Positions 45,333 to 54,497 are shown, counted from the first letter of the stretch. The stretch: 64,000 nt of DNA from Calditrichia bacterium (GCA_028284445.1 JANQRS010000006.1:285186-349185), one strand, 5' to 3'. Program-made: numbers and translations. Notes: generated from the letters alone by a model not told the origin.

Positions 45333-46721
45333 ATGAACATTCACCTCATTTCTACATACAATATGGGGCGCCAGCCATTTGGACTGGCCTCCCCGGCAGC
45401 CTGGCTGCGAGATGCCGGATTTGAGGTGACCTGTACCGACTGCGCCATCGAGCCTTTTCCCGCCGCGGCAATTGCCAATACCGACATCATTGCTTTTTAT
45501 TTGCCGATGCATACCGCCACGCGACTCGCGGTACCGCTCGCACAAAGAGCCCGCAAGCTTCATCCCGGTATTAAACTGTGCTTCTATGGCCTCTACGCGC
45601 CGACCAATGCGGATTACCTCAAAAGCCTCGGTGCGGATATCATCATTGGTGGCGAATACGAAGAAGAATTGGTAAAAGCACTCAAGCGGTTGCAAGCAAA
45701 TCAACCAACCGAGAACCCGCAGACCAATATGGGACGTCAGCAATTTCGCGTGCCTGACCGCAGCGCTCTGCCTTCACCAAATCGCTACGCAAAACTGCTA
45801 ACATCAGAAGGCAAACAGCGCATTACCGGATACACGCAAACAACGCGTGGCTGCAAACATACCTGCCGGCACTGCCCGATTGTGCCGGTATATAATGGAC
45901 ACTTTCGGGTGATTCAAAAGGATGTTGTTATGGCCGATATCCGTCAGCAAGTCGAAAATGGCGTAGAGCATATTACCTTTGGCGATCCGGATTTCCTGAA
46001 CGGCCCCGGACACAGCATTCACATTATTGAAGCTATGCACCAGGAGTTCCCCCATTTAACCTACGACGTTACTATCAAGGTGGAACATCTTGTCAAACAC
46101 CGGCAGCGCCTGCCGATCTTCAAGGACAGCGGATGCGCGTTTATTACCACCGCCGTCGAATCGATGGATGATGCCGTTTTGCAAATTTTCGACAAAGGGC
46201 ATACGCATAGTCAGTTTGTTGAAGTGGTTTCGGCGTTCCGGGATCTCAATCTGGTTATGAACCCGACCTTCGTTGCTTTTCATCCCTGGATGGATACAGA
46301 AGCGTATCTTCGCTTTCTGGAAACCATTGTTGAGCTGGATCTCATTGAGCATGTCGCCCCGATACAGCTAGCCATTCGACTGCTGATTCCCAATGCCTCC
46401 AAACTGCTGGATGTGCCGGCAACAAGGAAAGTCATCAGTCATTATGATGCCGCAGCACTTGTGCATCAGTGGCAACATCCGGATCCACAAGTCGACGCAC
46501 TTCAGCAAACCATTGAGGACATTGTCGATAAGCTGACCGCAAGCGGTGCGAGCCGAGCTGAGATCTTTGGTCACGTATGGGAAGTTGCCCATAAATTTGC
46601 CGGCAAGAACCCTATACCATCGATGCAACTTGAAATAGCAGACCGGGCAACTGTGCCTTACCTGAATGAACCGTGGTATTGTTGAGCAGAACCAACTGAC
46701 GAGCAGTTTGCTCGCATATGA
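45333..46721 (+). CDS. B12-binding radical-SAM protein with CUAEP tail, probable selenoprotein
   Basis: Residues 1-120 are a B12-binding-like fold, then a radical-SAM domain with C174-x3-C178-x2-C181 in RGCKHTCRHCPI. Conventional reading stops at TGA 46683-46685 after ...EPWYC (450 aa). Reading through, the frame gives U451 followed by AEPTDEQFARI and ends at TGA 46719-46721, for 462 residues. The junction Cys-Sec-Ala-Glu-Pro is the defining end of the family I know as CUAEP/CCAEP-tail radical SAM (seleno)proteins. A stem-loop starts 14 bases after the TGA. The function is unknown. nfuA lies just upstream, and an aldo/keto reductase follows with its ribosome-binding site at the true stop. Confidence 0.88.
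46700..46714 (+). promoter_or_regulatory. Candidate bacterial SECIS stem-loop
   Basis: A perfect six-base stem CGAGCA/TGCTCG with loop GTT. The loop begins 20 bases after the in-frame TGA at 46683-46685. Published bacterial SECIS models want an apical loop about 16-37 bases after the UGA with a G among its first loop bases; both hold here. Confidence 0.65.
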
Positions 46722-46732
46722 AGGAGCATAAA

Positions 46733-47566
46733 GTGAACTTGACGATTAACAGCACGCTGGAACTAAATGACGGCCACCAGATTCCCCGTATCGGGCTCGG
46801 TGTCTACCGAAGTCCAGCTGGTGAAACCACCATCAGCGCCATCCACGCTGCATTTGCAGAAGGATACCGGCATGTCGATACGGCCATGATTTATGCCAAC
46901 GAAGAAAGCGTCGGCGAAGCCATCGCCAGCAGCAATATCGATCGCGAAGATATTTACCTCACCTCAAAATTGTGGAATCGCGATCATGGATATGACAAAA
47001 CCCTGAAAGCATGCGAGGCCAGCCTTGGCCGGTTGAAAATGGACTACCTGGATCTCTACCTGATTCACTGGCCGGTGGAAAACCTGCGATTGGATACCTG
47101 GCGCGCCATGGAACAGCTTAAGAAAGACGGTAAATGCCGCTCAATCGGGGTCAGCAATTACATGGTCAGGCATTTGCAGGAATTAATGGACAATAGCGAG
47201 ATCCTGCCGGCTGTTAACCAGATTGAATTATCGCCCTATAATTTCAAATATTTGGAAGACGTGGTGGACTTTTGCAAGGAGCATGGCATCGCGGTAGAAG
47301 CCTACAGTCCGTTAACCAAGGCGCAAAAGCTTAATGATCCACCGCTTGTTGAGATAGCCGCCCGCTATCAAAAGACGCCTGCCCAGGTGTTAATCCGCTG
47401 GTCACTGCAACATGATTTTATCGTGTTGCCAAAATCGATTCGTCCACAGCGAATTGCCGAGAACTGCGCAATTTATGATTTCGATATCAGCGATGCCGAC
47501 ATGGCAATATTGGATGGCTTGAATGAAGATTTGATTACCGGTTGGGATCCGACCAGCGCGCCATAA
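46733..47566 (+). CDS. Aldo/keto reductase
   Basis: A 277-residue NAD(P)H-dependent oxidoreductase of the classic AKR5-like, 2,5-diketo-D-gluconate-reductase-like size. The catalytic tetrad is visible: Asp and Tyr in GYRHVDTAMIYANEESVG, Lys in LTSKLWNRDHG, His in LYLIHWPVENLR. The C-terminal cofactor motif LPKSIRPQRIAEN is present. GTG at 46733 is chosen because AAGGAG lies six bases upstream; ATG at 46718 is in frame and overlaps the read-through stop of the preceding radical-SAM gene. Its proximity suggests coupled expression, but no shared pathway is known. Confidence 0.92.
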   Translation: MNLTINSTLELNDGHQIPRIGLGVYRSPAGETTISAIHAAFAEGYRHVDTAMIYANEESVGEAIASSNIDREDIYLTSKLWNRDHGYDKTLKACEASLGRLKMDYLDLYLIHWPVENLRLDTWRAMEQLKKDGKCRSIGVSNYMVRHLQELMDNSEILPAVNQIELSPYNFKYLEDVVDFCKEHGIAVEAYSPLTKAQKLNDPPLVEIAARYQKTPAQVLIRWSLQHDFIVLPKSIRPQRIAENCAIYDFDISDADMAILDGLNEDLITGWDPTSAP

Positions 47567-47572
47567 TATAAA

Positions 47573-47770
47573 CCTCTTAAACACAAATGCCCACCGATCT
47601 GTACAGATGAGAACTGAACAAAGACCGGAGTTTTTGACAGGATTAACAGGATTGACATGATAAAGACTGCGATGCTTATTTTATCCTGTGATCATGTAAA
47701 TCCTGTCAAAATTCTTTTTTTTGTAAAAAACTGTGCGAATTCGTGGCCATCTGTGCAGAAAGGTTTTAAA
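47573..47770. repeat. Composite repeat: CACAGAT/GGTTTT ends around a GACAGGAT core
   Basis: The outer ends AACCTCTTAAACACAAATGC and CATCTGTGCAGAAAGGTTTT match those of 11329-11475. Inside, 47632-47709 carries TTTTTGACAGGATTAACAGG and, inverted, AAATCCTGTCAAAA, the same family as 44296-44380. One family is nested in the other. Confidence 0.7.
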
Positions 47771-47777
47771 ACGATCC

Positions 47778-48368
47778 TCAAACCTGACCATCCTCTGACA
47801 CATTTTCCTCAAACACCGGTAAATCTGATTCCGGCATGTCTTTCAGGCAAGAATAAATCATGTCCTTTTCAGAGAGCAGAGGCTCTCCTTTTAGCGGCCA
47901 GTCAATGGCCAGTTGCGGATCGGACCAGAGGATGCCGCGTTCATGCTCTGGCGCGTAATAATCACTGCACTTATATACCACATCGGTCTTCTCGCTCAAT
48001 ACGCAAAACCCATGCGCAAATCCTTTCGGGATAAATATCTGGCGATGATTTTCAGCGCTGAGCCGCGTGCCAAACCACTGTCCAAAGGTCGGAGATCCGC
48101 GGCGTATATCAACAGCGACGTCAAAAATTTCGCCGCTAATCACATACACAAGCTTATCCTGCGAATGTTCGATTTGATAATGCAACCCGCGCAGGATGCC
48201 TTTCGAGGAGTGGGAAAAATTATCCTGCACAAAATCGCAGTCAATACCGGCGGCGCGATACTTCTCCGCTTGAAAGGTTTCCATAAAAAATCCACGCGGA
48301 TCAGAGAATACCCGCGGTTCGACAATTTTGACACCGCTTAATGGTGTATCGCTCACTGTCAATGTCAC
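47778..48368 (-). CDS. rmlC: dTDP-4-dehydrorhamnose 3,5-epimerase
   Basis: A 196-residue cupin-fold enzyme that epimerises dTDP-4-keto-6-deoxyglucose at C3 and C5 for dTDP-L-rhamnose. The family landmarks are HSSKGILRGLHYQ, VAVDIRRGSPTFGQW, the HRQIFIPKGFAHGF stretch and YKCSDYYAPEHERGI. The start is GTG at 48368 with AGGAG eight bases upstream; the open frame runs further to 48536 but that part lacks homology and lies in a gene-free leader. rmlB is at 52508; rmlA and rmlD are not in the window. Confidence 0.94.
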   Translation of the reverse strand: MTLTVSDTPLSGVKIVEPRVFSDPRGFFMETFQAEKYRAAGIDCDFVQDNFSHSSKGILRGLHYQIEHSQDKLVYVISGEIFDVAVDIRRGSPTFGQWFGTRLSAENHRQIFIPKGFAHGFCVLSEKTDVVYKCSDYYAPEHERGILWSDPQLAIDWPLKGEPLLSEKDMIYSCLKDMPESDLPVFEENVSEDGQV

Positions 48369-48499
48369 AGCTTTGCTCCTGCTTGATAAAACCTGAATCA
48401 GATTCCTTCCTGGCTTGCAAAAACGATCGGCAAACCTGCCAAAAATATAATCGAAAAAGCGATTAGCAGAAAGGGAAAGGAATTTACAGACAAGCACAT

Positions 48500-48534
48500 A
48501 AAAAAAGCCTGACGCAACAGGTGTTGCGCCAGGC
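48500..48534 (-). terminator. Rho-independent terminator after ugd
   Basis: On the minus strand GCCTGGCGCAACACCTGTTGCGTCAGGC forms a strong hairpin (one mismatch) followed by TTTTTTTAT. It begins 65 bases after the ugd stop and separates it from rmlC. Confidence 0.9.
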
Positions 48535-48599
48535 AATCGTTTGCTTCACAAACATCATGTTGCCGAAACATGACAACATGTGCTTAGGTTACTTGCGGA

Positions 48600-50021
48600 T
48601 CAGGCTTCGGCAGCCTCTAACTCGGGTTCAATTTCCGGTGCTACCAGTGGCGACATGGCCATGGAGCCAACAGCAACATATTGAAACCCCTTATTGACCA
48701 ACTCTTCATAATCCGGGATCATACGGCGGCCGTCAATCACCAGATACGGCGGCTTCACCACCTGCTCAATGGTGCCGGACAGGCCACGAAATTCTTCCCA
48801 GTCAGCGGAAATAAAGAGTGCATCACTATCAGCCAGGGCCTCTTTTGCACTGTTACAATATTCGATCTTATCAAACAGAATATTATTTGCTGAAGAGAAA
48901 GTTTCCTTGGCTTCTTCATTCGCCAGAGGATCGTAGGCTTTGATCTTGCTGACGCCTTTGCCAAGCAGCGTTTCGATGACCTTGATCGAGCTGGCATCGC
49001 GCATGTCATTGGTTTGCTTCTTAAACGCCAATCCCAATACGGCCACAGTTTTGTTACTGAACTGAAAATCAGCTTCATTGATCGCACGATCGACCAGGTA
49101 GCGCTTCTGATATTCATTTACTTCATACGATGCTTCCAGCATTTTGGTGCTGACGTCCACATTGCGCAATTGATAGATCAGTGAACGAATGTCCTTGCCA
49201 AAGCAGCTTCCGCCGGCGCCATTGCTGACATACGATCCCCAGGTGCTGATGCGATCGTCTGCAGTTACCCCACGACGCAGGTCTTCAATCCTTACATTAT
49301 CGATTTTTTCGCCGAGGCGAGCACCAACGCCATTCCAGAAAGAAATGTAGGTCAGTAGCATGGTATTGGCTACATACTTGATAGCTTCGGATGTTTCCGG
49401 AGTCGTTTCAATATACTTGATGCGCACGTGGTTGACGAATTGGGAGTATACCCGACGAAGGATTTGAAAATCCTCAGGATGATCGCAACCGACAACCAGG
49501 CGGTCCGGCTTACGGGCCTGGGCAATGGCTGTACCTTCAGCAAGAAATTCCGGGTTTGAAGCAACGCCGACATTTTGCACATTGTGCGTCCGCAAAATGT
49601 CTTCCAGATGACGGGCTGTACCAATCGGCACGGTACTCTTGTTCACCAAAACCATACGCTTTTTGCTTCGACGCTTGGCGAGCAATTGCGCCATCTCTCC
49701 GGCAGCCGCATCATAAAAGGTCAGGTTTGTGGATCCATCCTGATTCGGCGGCGTCGGCAAACAAAAGAAAATGACGTCTGCATCGCCGATAATCGACTTG
49801 ATGTCGCTGGTAAAGAACAGGTATTTTCCAAGCGTCTTTTGGATAAGACTTGAGAGGCCCGGCTCATTCACATAGCGCTCAATTTGCGCGGCTTCGCCGC
49901 TGTTATAGGCAGCAATTTTCTCGGGGTTGTTGTCGTATGCATAGACCTCGTGTCCATACTCCGAGCAAACTGCGGCCTGAACCAGTCCCACATAGCCGGT
50001 TCCTGCTACAATTATTTTCAT
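48600..50021 (-). CDS. ugd: UDP-glucose 6-dehydrogenase family nucleotide-sugar dehydrogenase
   Basis: A 473-residue enzyme that oxidises UDP-glucose (or a related sugar) to the uronic acid. The NAD site is IVAGTGYVGLVQAAV (4-18), the active Cys lies in NGAGGSCFGKDIRSL, and the C-terminal UDP-binding domain has VLGLAFKKQTNDMRDASSI. An Ala/Glu-rich tail of about 20 residues extends beyond the family. AGGAG precedes ATG. It belongs to a surface polysaccharide group with rmlC, an asparagine-synthetase-like gene and rmlB. Confidence 0.93.
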   Translation of the reverse strand: MKIIVAGTGYVGLVQAAVCSEYGHEVYAYDNNPEKIAAYNSGEAAQIERYVNEPGLSSLIQKTLGKYLFFTSDIKSIIGDADVIFFCLPTPPNQDGSTNLTFYDAAAGEMAQLLAKRRSKKRMVLVNKSTVPIGTARHLEDILRTHNVQNVGVASNPEFLAEGTAIAQARKPDRLVVGCDHPEDFQILRRVYSQFVNHVRIKYIETTPETSEAIKYVANTMLLTYISFWNGVGARLGEKIDNVRIEDLRRGVTADDRISTWGSYVSNGAGGSCFGKDIRSLIYQLRNVDVSTKMLEASYEVNEYQKRYLVDRAINEADFQFSNKTVAVLGLAFKKQTNDMRDASSIKVIETLLGKGVSKIKAYDPLANEEAKETFSSANNILFDKIEYCNSAKEALADSDALFISADWEEFRGLSGTIEQVVKPPYLVIDGRRMIPDYEELVNKGFQYVAVGSMAMSPLVAPEIEPELEAAEA

Positions 50022-50137
50022 GATACTTCTCCTGTAAATAATGATATGTATTCAATGGGTGATATCTGCCGGTTGCAGGCTCCAAATAATTGAAACCGAT
50101 AACCGCCCAGTATCACCGGAGGTTAAGACCATCCAAT

Positions 50138-52048
50138 TTAAACGATCACAGACTGTGGTTGACTCTCCATATAGCTGCTTAGCGATACAAGGCGCACCAT
50201 TAGTCGATTGTCGAGTTTTTCTTGCTCAACAGCGCTACCGATTGCATCCAATATCCATGCCGGAATGCGATCACTCAATTCACTTACCAGCCGCACCAAT
50301 TCCTTCTTGTCAAATTTGTCTTTTTCACCGGAGGATATCCGGTTTAAGGCCTTCCCCAACACGAAACGCGTAGCGCGTTTCAGGCGATAGGTCGAGTCCG
50401 AATCACTGGGCCGTCCGCCATAACCAGCCTTCCGCAATCTCGAGAGCTTGCGAAAGTGCGTGCGGAGATAGTGGTTGTAGAGCTTGTCGCCGGCCCGAAT
50501 TTTCTTATCGATATCGTAACAGGTTTGGATAATTTCATAGTCGGTAAAAGGGCAGATACAGGCCATATAGCGGCTCAGCGCCACCGGTTCTGCGGCATAC
50601 AAACAGCGAGACAGCGTGTAGTTTTGCAAGGCTTCGAGGAAGTCCTCATGGACCTGACCGGCATTGCGATTCATCTCCAGCACGCTGCGAGCGCCATTCA
50701 AGAGCCAGACTTCCCGCGATTTATCAACCAGGCCATGTAGCTCCTCGTCCGGAATAGCATTCAACCCATTGTAGAGAAAATGCTGATAGTCGCTGACTTT
50801 ATGGATCTTGCGATTCAAGCGCTCTTTTTCGAGAACAAATTTTTTCAGGGAATTCTTGCTGGCGCGCAAGGCATGGAAATGGCTGCTGCCAACTACCACA
50901 TCTCCCATGAAGGTATGGAAATAGAAATCCGGTCTATGTCGCTGGATAACTTCCTGGGTCCAGATTGGATACAGGTTTTCGAGCGAGGTCATTATCCGTG
51001 AGCGCTCCGCAAGGCCACTGACGCTGAGCGTGGCATTATCCGCCGCGGATTTGTCTTTCATCACGTCGAGATTGAAGAGCTGTGCCAACTGGCTGGAATT
51101 GTCTTCAGTCTCTCCCAATTCAATCAGCTTCGGACGCTTCTTGCGAAACCATCCGGTAAGCAAATTTGACTCATAGCCGGTATCCATCTGCACCGCATAC
51201 TGACCTTCGCCCAGTCGATCTAAAAAGTGTTTATATGCTTCATGCAATGCTTCCGATGCAGCTTTCAACGTGGTAATGCGGTGAGCCAGTGGTTTGAATT
51301 CACGAACATGAACCCCTGATTTCCGGACGTCAGCATGCTCCAGTGACACATTTAAGATCTGTCCCGGCAGAAGCCGCTGGACATTATCAAATACAGAGGG
51401 TGAAAATGGCAAAAACCCATATTTCAGGAATTCAACCGAAGCGGCATTGTTTACCGAAGTGGCTTCCTTAAATGCAAACTGATTCCCGCTGATATGAAAG
51501 CCATCATTGTCCTCCATAAAGAAGAGCGGCATGCAGCCGAGCCGGTCGCAGGTAATAATGAGGCGTTGCCACTTCTTATCAACAATGACCAGGTTGAACA
51601 TCCCGCCGCCGATTTTCTGCAATGCTTTCTCAATCGTGCTCACACTCATTTCATTGAGCAGCCGGGCGAGATTTACCTTGATATCCAGGGTAGAGGAATC
51701 CTTGAGGTAGAGGTAGCCGTCGAGAATGATGGTATATGCCGGATTCTCGAGCACATTCCAGGAGTGATTATCCTTGTCATAATTCGAAGAGACGCTCAGA
51801 TTTTCGAACTGATAGTCTTCTGTACTCAGCTGATGCAGTTGCAGCACCTGCGGCTTCCAAACACTGATAAAAAAAGAATTTGGTAGCGAATAATTGAACT
51901 GCGGAATGGGAAAACGGCCGCGAAACAAGCGTCGCCCACGAACCCGGGCGCCTGCCGCCGCCTGCTGATTATTTCGGTATTGGTTATTGAGATCAAAGAG
52001 TCTGAAATCATATGCGCTGCTCGAGAACAAATCGTGCTGTAATCTCAT
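50138..52048 (-). CDS. Degenerate asparagine-synthetase-like protein
   Basis: A 636-residue protein related to AsnB-like proteins of polysaccharide clusters. Residues 100-240 match the class II glutaminase-like fold (IILDGYLYL, GGGMFNLVIVDKKWQRL, CDRLGCMPLFF), but the required N-terminal catalytic Cys is missing, because about 100 extra residues precede the fold. The ATP pyrophosphatase motif SGGxDS reads M-D-T-G-Y-E-S (288-294). Both active sites therefore look dead. It may be a structural or regulatory pseudo-enzyme, or perform altered chemistry. It lies between ugd and rmlB on the same strand. Confidence 0.75.
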   Translation of the reverse strand: MRLQHDLFSSSAYDFRLFDLNNQYRNNQQAAAGARVRGRRLFRGRFPIPQFNYSLPNSFFISVWKPQVLQLHQLSTEDYQFENLSVSSNYDKDNHSWNVLENPAYTIILDGYLYLKDSSTLDIKVNLARLLNEMSVSTIEKALQKIGGGMFNLVIVDKKWQRLIITCDRLGCMPLFFMEDNDGFHISGNQFAFKEATSVNNAASVEFLKYGFLPFSPSVFDNVQRLLPGQILNVSLEHADVRKSGVHVREFKPLAHRITTLKAASEALHEAYKHFLDRLGEGQYAVQMDTGYESNLLTGWFRKKRPKLIELGETEDNSSQLAQLFNLDVMKDKSAADNATLSVSGLAERSRIMTSLENLYPIWTQEVIQRHRPDFYFHTFMGDVVVGSSHFHALRASKNSLKKFVLEKERLNRKIHKVSDYQHFLYNGLNAIPDEELHGLVDKSREVWLLNGARSVLEMNRNAGQVHEDFLEALQNYTLSRCLYAAEPVALSRYMACICPFTDYEIIQTCYDIDKKIRAGDKLYNHYLRTHFRKLSRLRKAGYGGRPSDSDSTYRLKRATRFVLGKALNRISSGEKDKFDKKELVRLVSELSDRIPAWILDAIGSAVEQEKLDNRLMVRLVSLSSYMESQPQSVIV

Positions 52049-52507
52049 TTCAATTCCTTTTCATGTTCCATACCGGACCGAACACCACAGGCTGAGCCGT
52101 CGCTGGCTGCGAGCCATACAATGTTTATCGGATGTTCAGGGGAATAGTAAAGAACAAGATGAGTAATGTCTGATAATCAAAGAGGTGAGTCTACCCTCAA
52201 AACGGTGGCAAAATACAGTACATACACTTAGGTACTGTGATGAGGGTAGCATTTGGCCAATATTGCAAAATCTAATATAGTACACTTCTGAATGCAGATC
52301 CGGAGATATTGATTCGAATTATATGGTGAATTCAGAAGCGTAAATTCCAAATTCCAACAACAAAGATTCCAACGAGCGCCGTACATCTTCGTATTTGCCT
52401 GCTTCGATTTGAGGTTCTTTTTGGAATTTTTTCTGTTGGGATTTGGAATTTCAGGATTTACCAATTGCACTTTGTGTAACCATCCGGGAGACGATTAATC
52501 CACATGA
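52049..52507. other. Intergenic region with AATTCCAA repeat
   Basis: About 460 bases between rmlB and the asparagine-synthetase-like gene. Its left half should hold the latter's promoter; the right half is mainly the repeat 52341-52453. A frame of 80 codons at 52228-52470 overlaps the repeat and has no ribosome-binding site, so it is not called. Confidence 0.45.
52341..52453. repeat. Intergenic palindromic repeat, AATTCCAA family, copy 3
   Basis: Left arm TAAATTCCAAATTCCAACAA, right arm TTTTTGGAATTTTTTCTGTT continuing GGGATTTGGAATTTCA. The spacer of roughly 50 bases differs from copy 2, while the right arm is identical to copy 2 over more than 20 bases. Confidence 0.8.
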
Positions 52508-53557
52508 TCAACCATAATGTTCCTCAATCCAATCCTGATATTCGCCGCTGAGAACACGATCAACCCATTCGCTGTGCTCAAAATACCAGCGAATTGTTTT
52601 CTCTATTCCGGAAGAAAATGATTCCTTCGGCTGCCAGCCCAATTCAGTGCGAATCTTCGAGAAGTCAATGGCATAGCGCCAGTCATGCCCCGGGCGATCC
52701 TTTACAAAAGTGATCAGCTCACTGCGCGGATCCTGATTCTTGTCAGGTAAAATCTCGTCGATCAACCGGCAAATGGTATTGACAACCTCGAGATTGGCCA
52801 TTTCATTGTCGCCACCAACATTGTAGGTTTCCCCACGCTTTCCCTCGGTCATAATGGTCCAGATCGCATCGCAATGATCACTTACGTAGAGCCAATCACG
52901 CACATTGCTACCATCGCCATATACCGGAAGCGGCTTGCGATCGCGGGCATTGAGAATCATCAGTGGAATCAACTTCTCAGGGAATTGATATGGTCCATAA
53001 TTATTGGAGCAATTAGACATGGTAATCGGCAAACCATAGGTTTCATGATAGGCGCGCACAAGATGATCACTGGCCGCCTTTGATGCCGAATAGGGACTGT
53101 TCGGCTGGTAGCGAGTTGTTTCCGTAAAGAATCCTTCTTTACCAAGGCTTCCGAAGACCTCATCCGTGCTAACATGATGAAGGAGCTTCAATTTATCGCC
53201 ATGCTTTCGAGCAATTTCAAGCAGATTGAAGGTCCCGATGACGTTTGTCTGGACAAATGCATCCGGACGGACAATAGAGCGATCAACGTGAGACTCCGCT
53301 GCAAAATGGCAAATTGTGTCGATCGAATAAGATGTGAACAGCTCTTCAAGTGCCGGCGCATCACAAATATCCACTTTGTGGAACACATAGCGATCTGTAT
53401 ACTGTTTTTCGATATCACTCAGGCTATCGCGATTGCCGGCATAAGTCAGGGCGTCTACATTAACAATCCGTCCGCTAAAATCAGTCTCTTCAAAAAGAAA
53501 GCGAATAAAATTTGCCCCAATAAAGCCGCATCCGCCTGTTACCATTATATTCTGCAT
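52508..53557 (-). CDS. rmlB: dTDP-glucose 4,6-dehydratase
   Basis: A 349-residue short-chain dehydrogenase-fold enzyme that converts dTDP-glucose to dTDP-4-keto-6-deoxyglucose. The NAD site is VTGGCGFIGANFIR (6-19), the catalytic triad lies in HVSTDEVFG (Thr-Asp-Glu) and the Tyr-x3-Lys of YSASKAASDH, and EKLIPLMILNARDRKPLPVYGDG is the family stretch. It supplies the substrate of RmlC encoded at 47778. AAGG lies before ATG. Confidence 0.96.
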   Translation of the reverse strand: MQNIMVTGGCGFIGANFIRFLFEETDFSGRIVNVDALTYAGNRDSLSDIEKQYTDRYVFHKVDICDAPALEELFTSYSIDTICHFAAESHVDRSIVRPDAFVQTNVIGTFNLLEIARKHGDKLKLLHHVSTDEVFGSLGKEGFFTETTRYQPNSPYSASKAASDHLVRAYHETYGLPITMSNCSNNYGPYQFPEKLIPLMILNARDRKPLPVYGDGSNVRDWLYVSDHCDAIWTIMTEGKRGETYNVGGDNEMANLEVVNTICRLIDEILPDKNQDPRSELITFVKDRPGHDWRYAIDFSKIRTELGWQPKESFSSGIEKTIRWYFEHSEWVDRVLSGEYQDWIEEHYG

Positions 53558-53588
53558 GTTATGCCTTTGTGTTCGTTGTAAACTCGCT

Positions 53589-53633
53589 CACATCCCCCTA
53601 TATCCCCTTCGAAGGGGGATTTAGGGGGATGTG
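53589..53633. repeat. CATCCCCC palindromic repeat, copy 3
   Basis: Left CACATCCCCCTATATCCCCT, centre TTCGAA, right GGGGATTTAGGGGGATGTG. It is immediately upstream of rmlB. Confidence 0.85.
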
Positions 53634-53672
53634 GTATTTATTCTTCTCTTTCGACCATCTCTGGTATCGCCT

Positions 53673-54467
53673 TTAACCGGGCTTTTTCGGAAACCAGGGG
53701 ATGAATGCGTTGGTCGTCTTTACATACACTTCATATCCCGGTTTGGTTTGAGATAAATTTCGCTCCAACATCGCCACACCTGAGACCCGCAGCAATAGCC
53801 AGGTCATCAATAGAGGACTGACGATAGTCCAAAACCAGGAAATCTGGACAATCGCCAGCAGGAAGAAGGCCCACCACTGAACGGCATCACCAAAATAGTT
53901 GGGATGCCTGGTATAGCGCCAAACGCCGGTTGTTAGCAATTGGCCCTTATTAGCGGGATTACTCTTAAAGGACGTCAGTTGCCAATCGCCTACACTTTCA
54001 AAATAGAAACCGATGCCCCAAATCAGAAGCGCCAGGTAATCGAGCCATATTAAGTCGGCTGGTGACTGATTGAAGTGCACAGCCAGTAGCGGCAGCGAGA
54101 TCATCCACAGCAAGAATCCCTGCAAAATGAAAACCTGCAGATAGCTGCGCCACCACCAGCGACTGCCATGCTCTTCCCGCCAGGCGCGATAGCGATAGTC
54201 TTCCGGCTTTCCATGGTTTCGCCAGAAAATATATCCGGCAAGACGAAGTCCCCAAATTGTTACCAGGACATTCAGCAGCCAATGACGAGCGAGCGGTGCA
54301 TCAACGCTCAGATAAAAATACGCCCAGTTGACGATGACAAATCCACTGCCCCAAAAAACATCAGCAATGGACGCATCCTTGATTAATAGGCTAATCAACC
54401 AGACAATGGTCGCCAGGCCGAGAATCAGGAGGCCGCCCTGCAAATATATTTCGAAGAACAAAGTCAT
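53673..54467 (-). CDS. DUF1295 membrane protein (steroid 5-alpha-reductase-like)
   Basis: A 264-residue polytopic membrane protein with about seven helices. The DUF1295 signature is present: DVFWGSGFVIVNW near 36, RNHGKPEDYRYRAWREEHG, and LLTTGVWRYTRHPNYFGDAVQWW, then ERNLSQTKPGYEVYVKTTNAFIPW. Members are related to isoprenylcysteine methyltransferases and steroid reductases. The substrate is unknown; a lipid is likely. No second enzyme is adjacent, but the window also holds a GMC/sterol-desaturase operon at 23-26 kb. Confidence 0.92.
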   Translation of the reverse strand: MTLFFEIYLQGGLLILGLATIVWLISLLIKDASIADVFWGSGFVIVNWAYFYLSVDAPLARHWLLNVLVTIWGLRLAGYIFWRNHGKPEDYRYRAWREEHGSRWWWRSYLQVFILQGFLLWMISLPLLAVHFNQSPADLIWLDYLALLIWGIGFYFESVGDWQLTSFKSNPANKGQLLTTGVWRYTRHPNYFGDAVQWWAFFLLAIVQISWFWTIVSPLLMTWLLLRVSGVAMLERNLSQTKPGYEVYVKTTNAFIPWFPKKPG

Positions 54468-54497
54468 GATTCATCAGAATTAGATTAAGAGCGGATG

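Noticed and set aside
46683..46685. Ordinary stop codon of the radical-SAM gene
   Set aside because: The 12 codons beyond it give the diagnostic AEP tail and a hairpin fits a SECIS element, so plain termination is the less likely reading, although it cannot be excluded without the genome.
52228..52470. 80-codon frame on the minus strand
   Set aside because: It is largely made of the AATTCCAA repeat and lacks a start signal.
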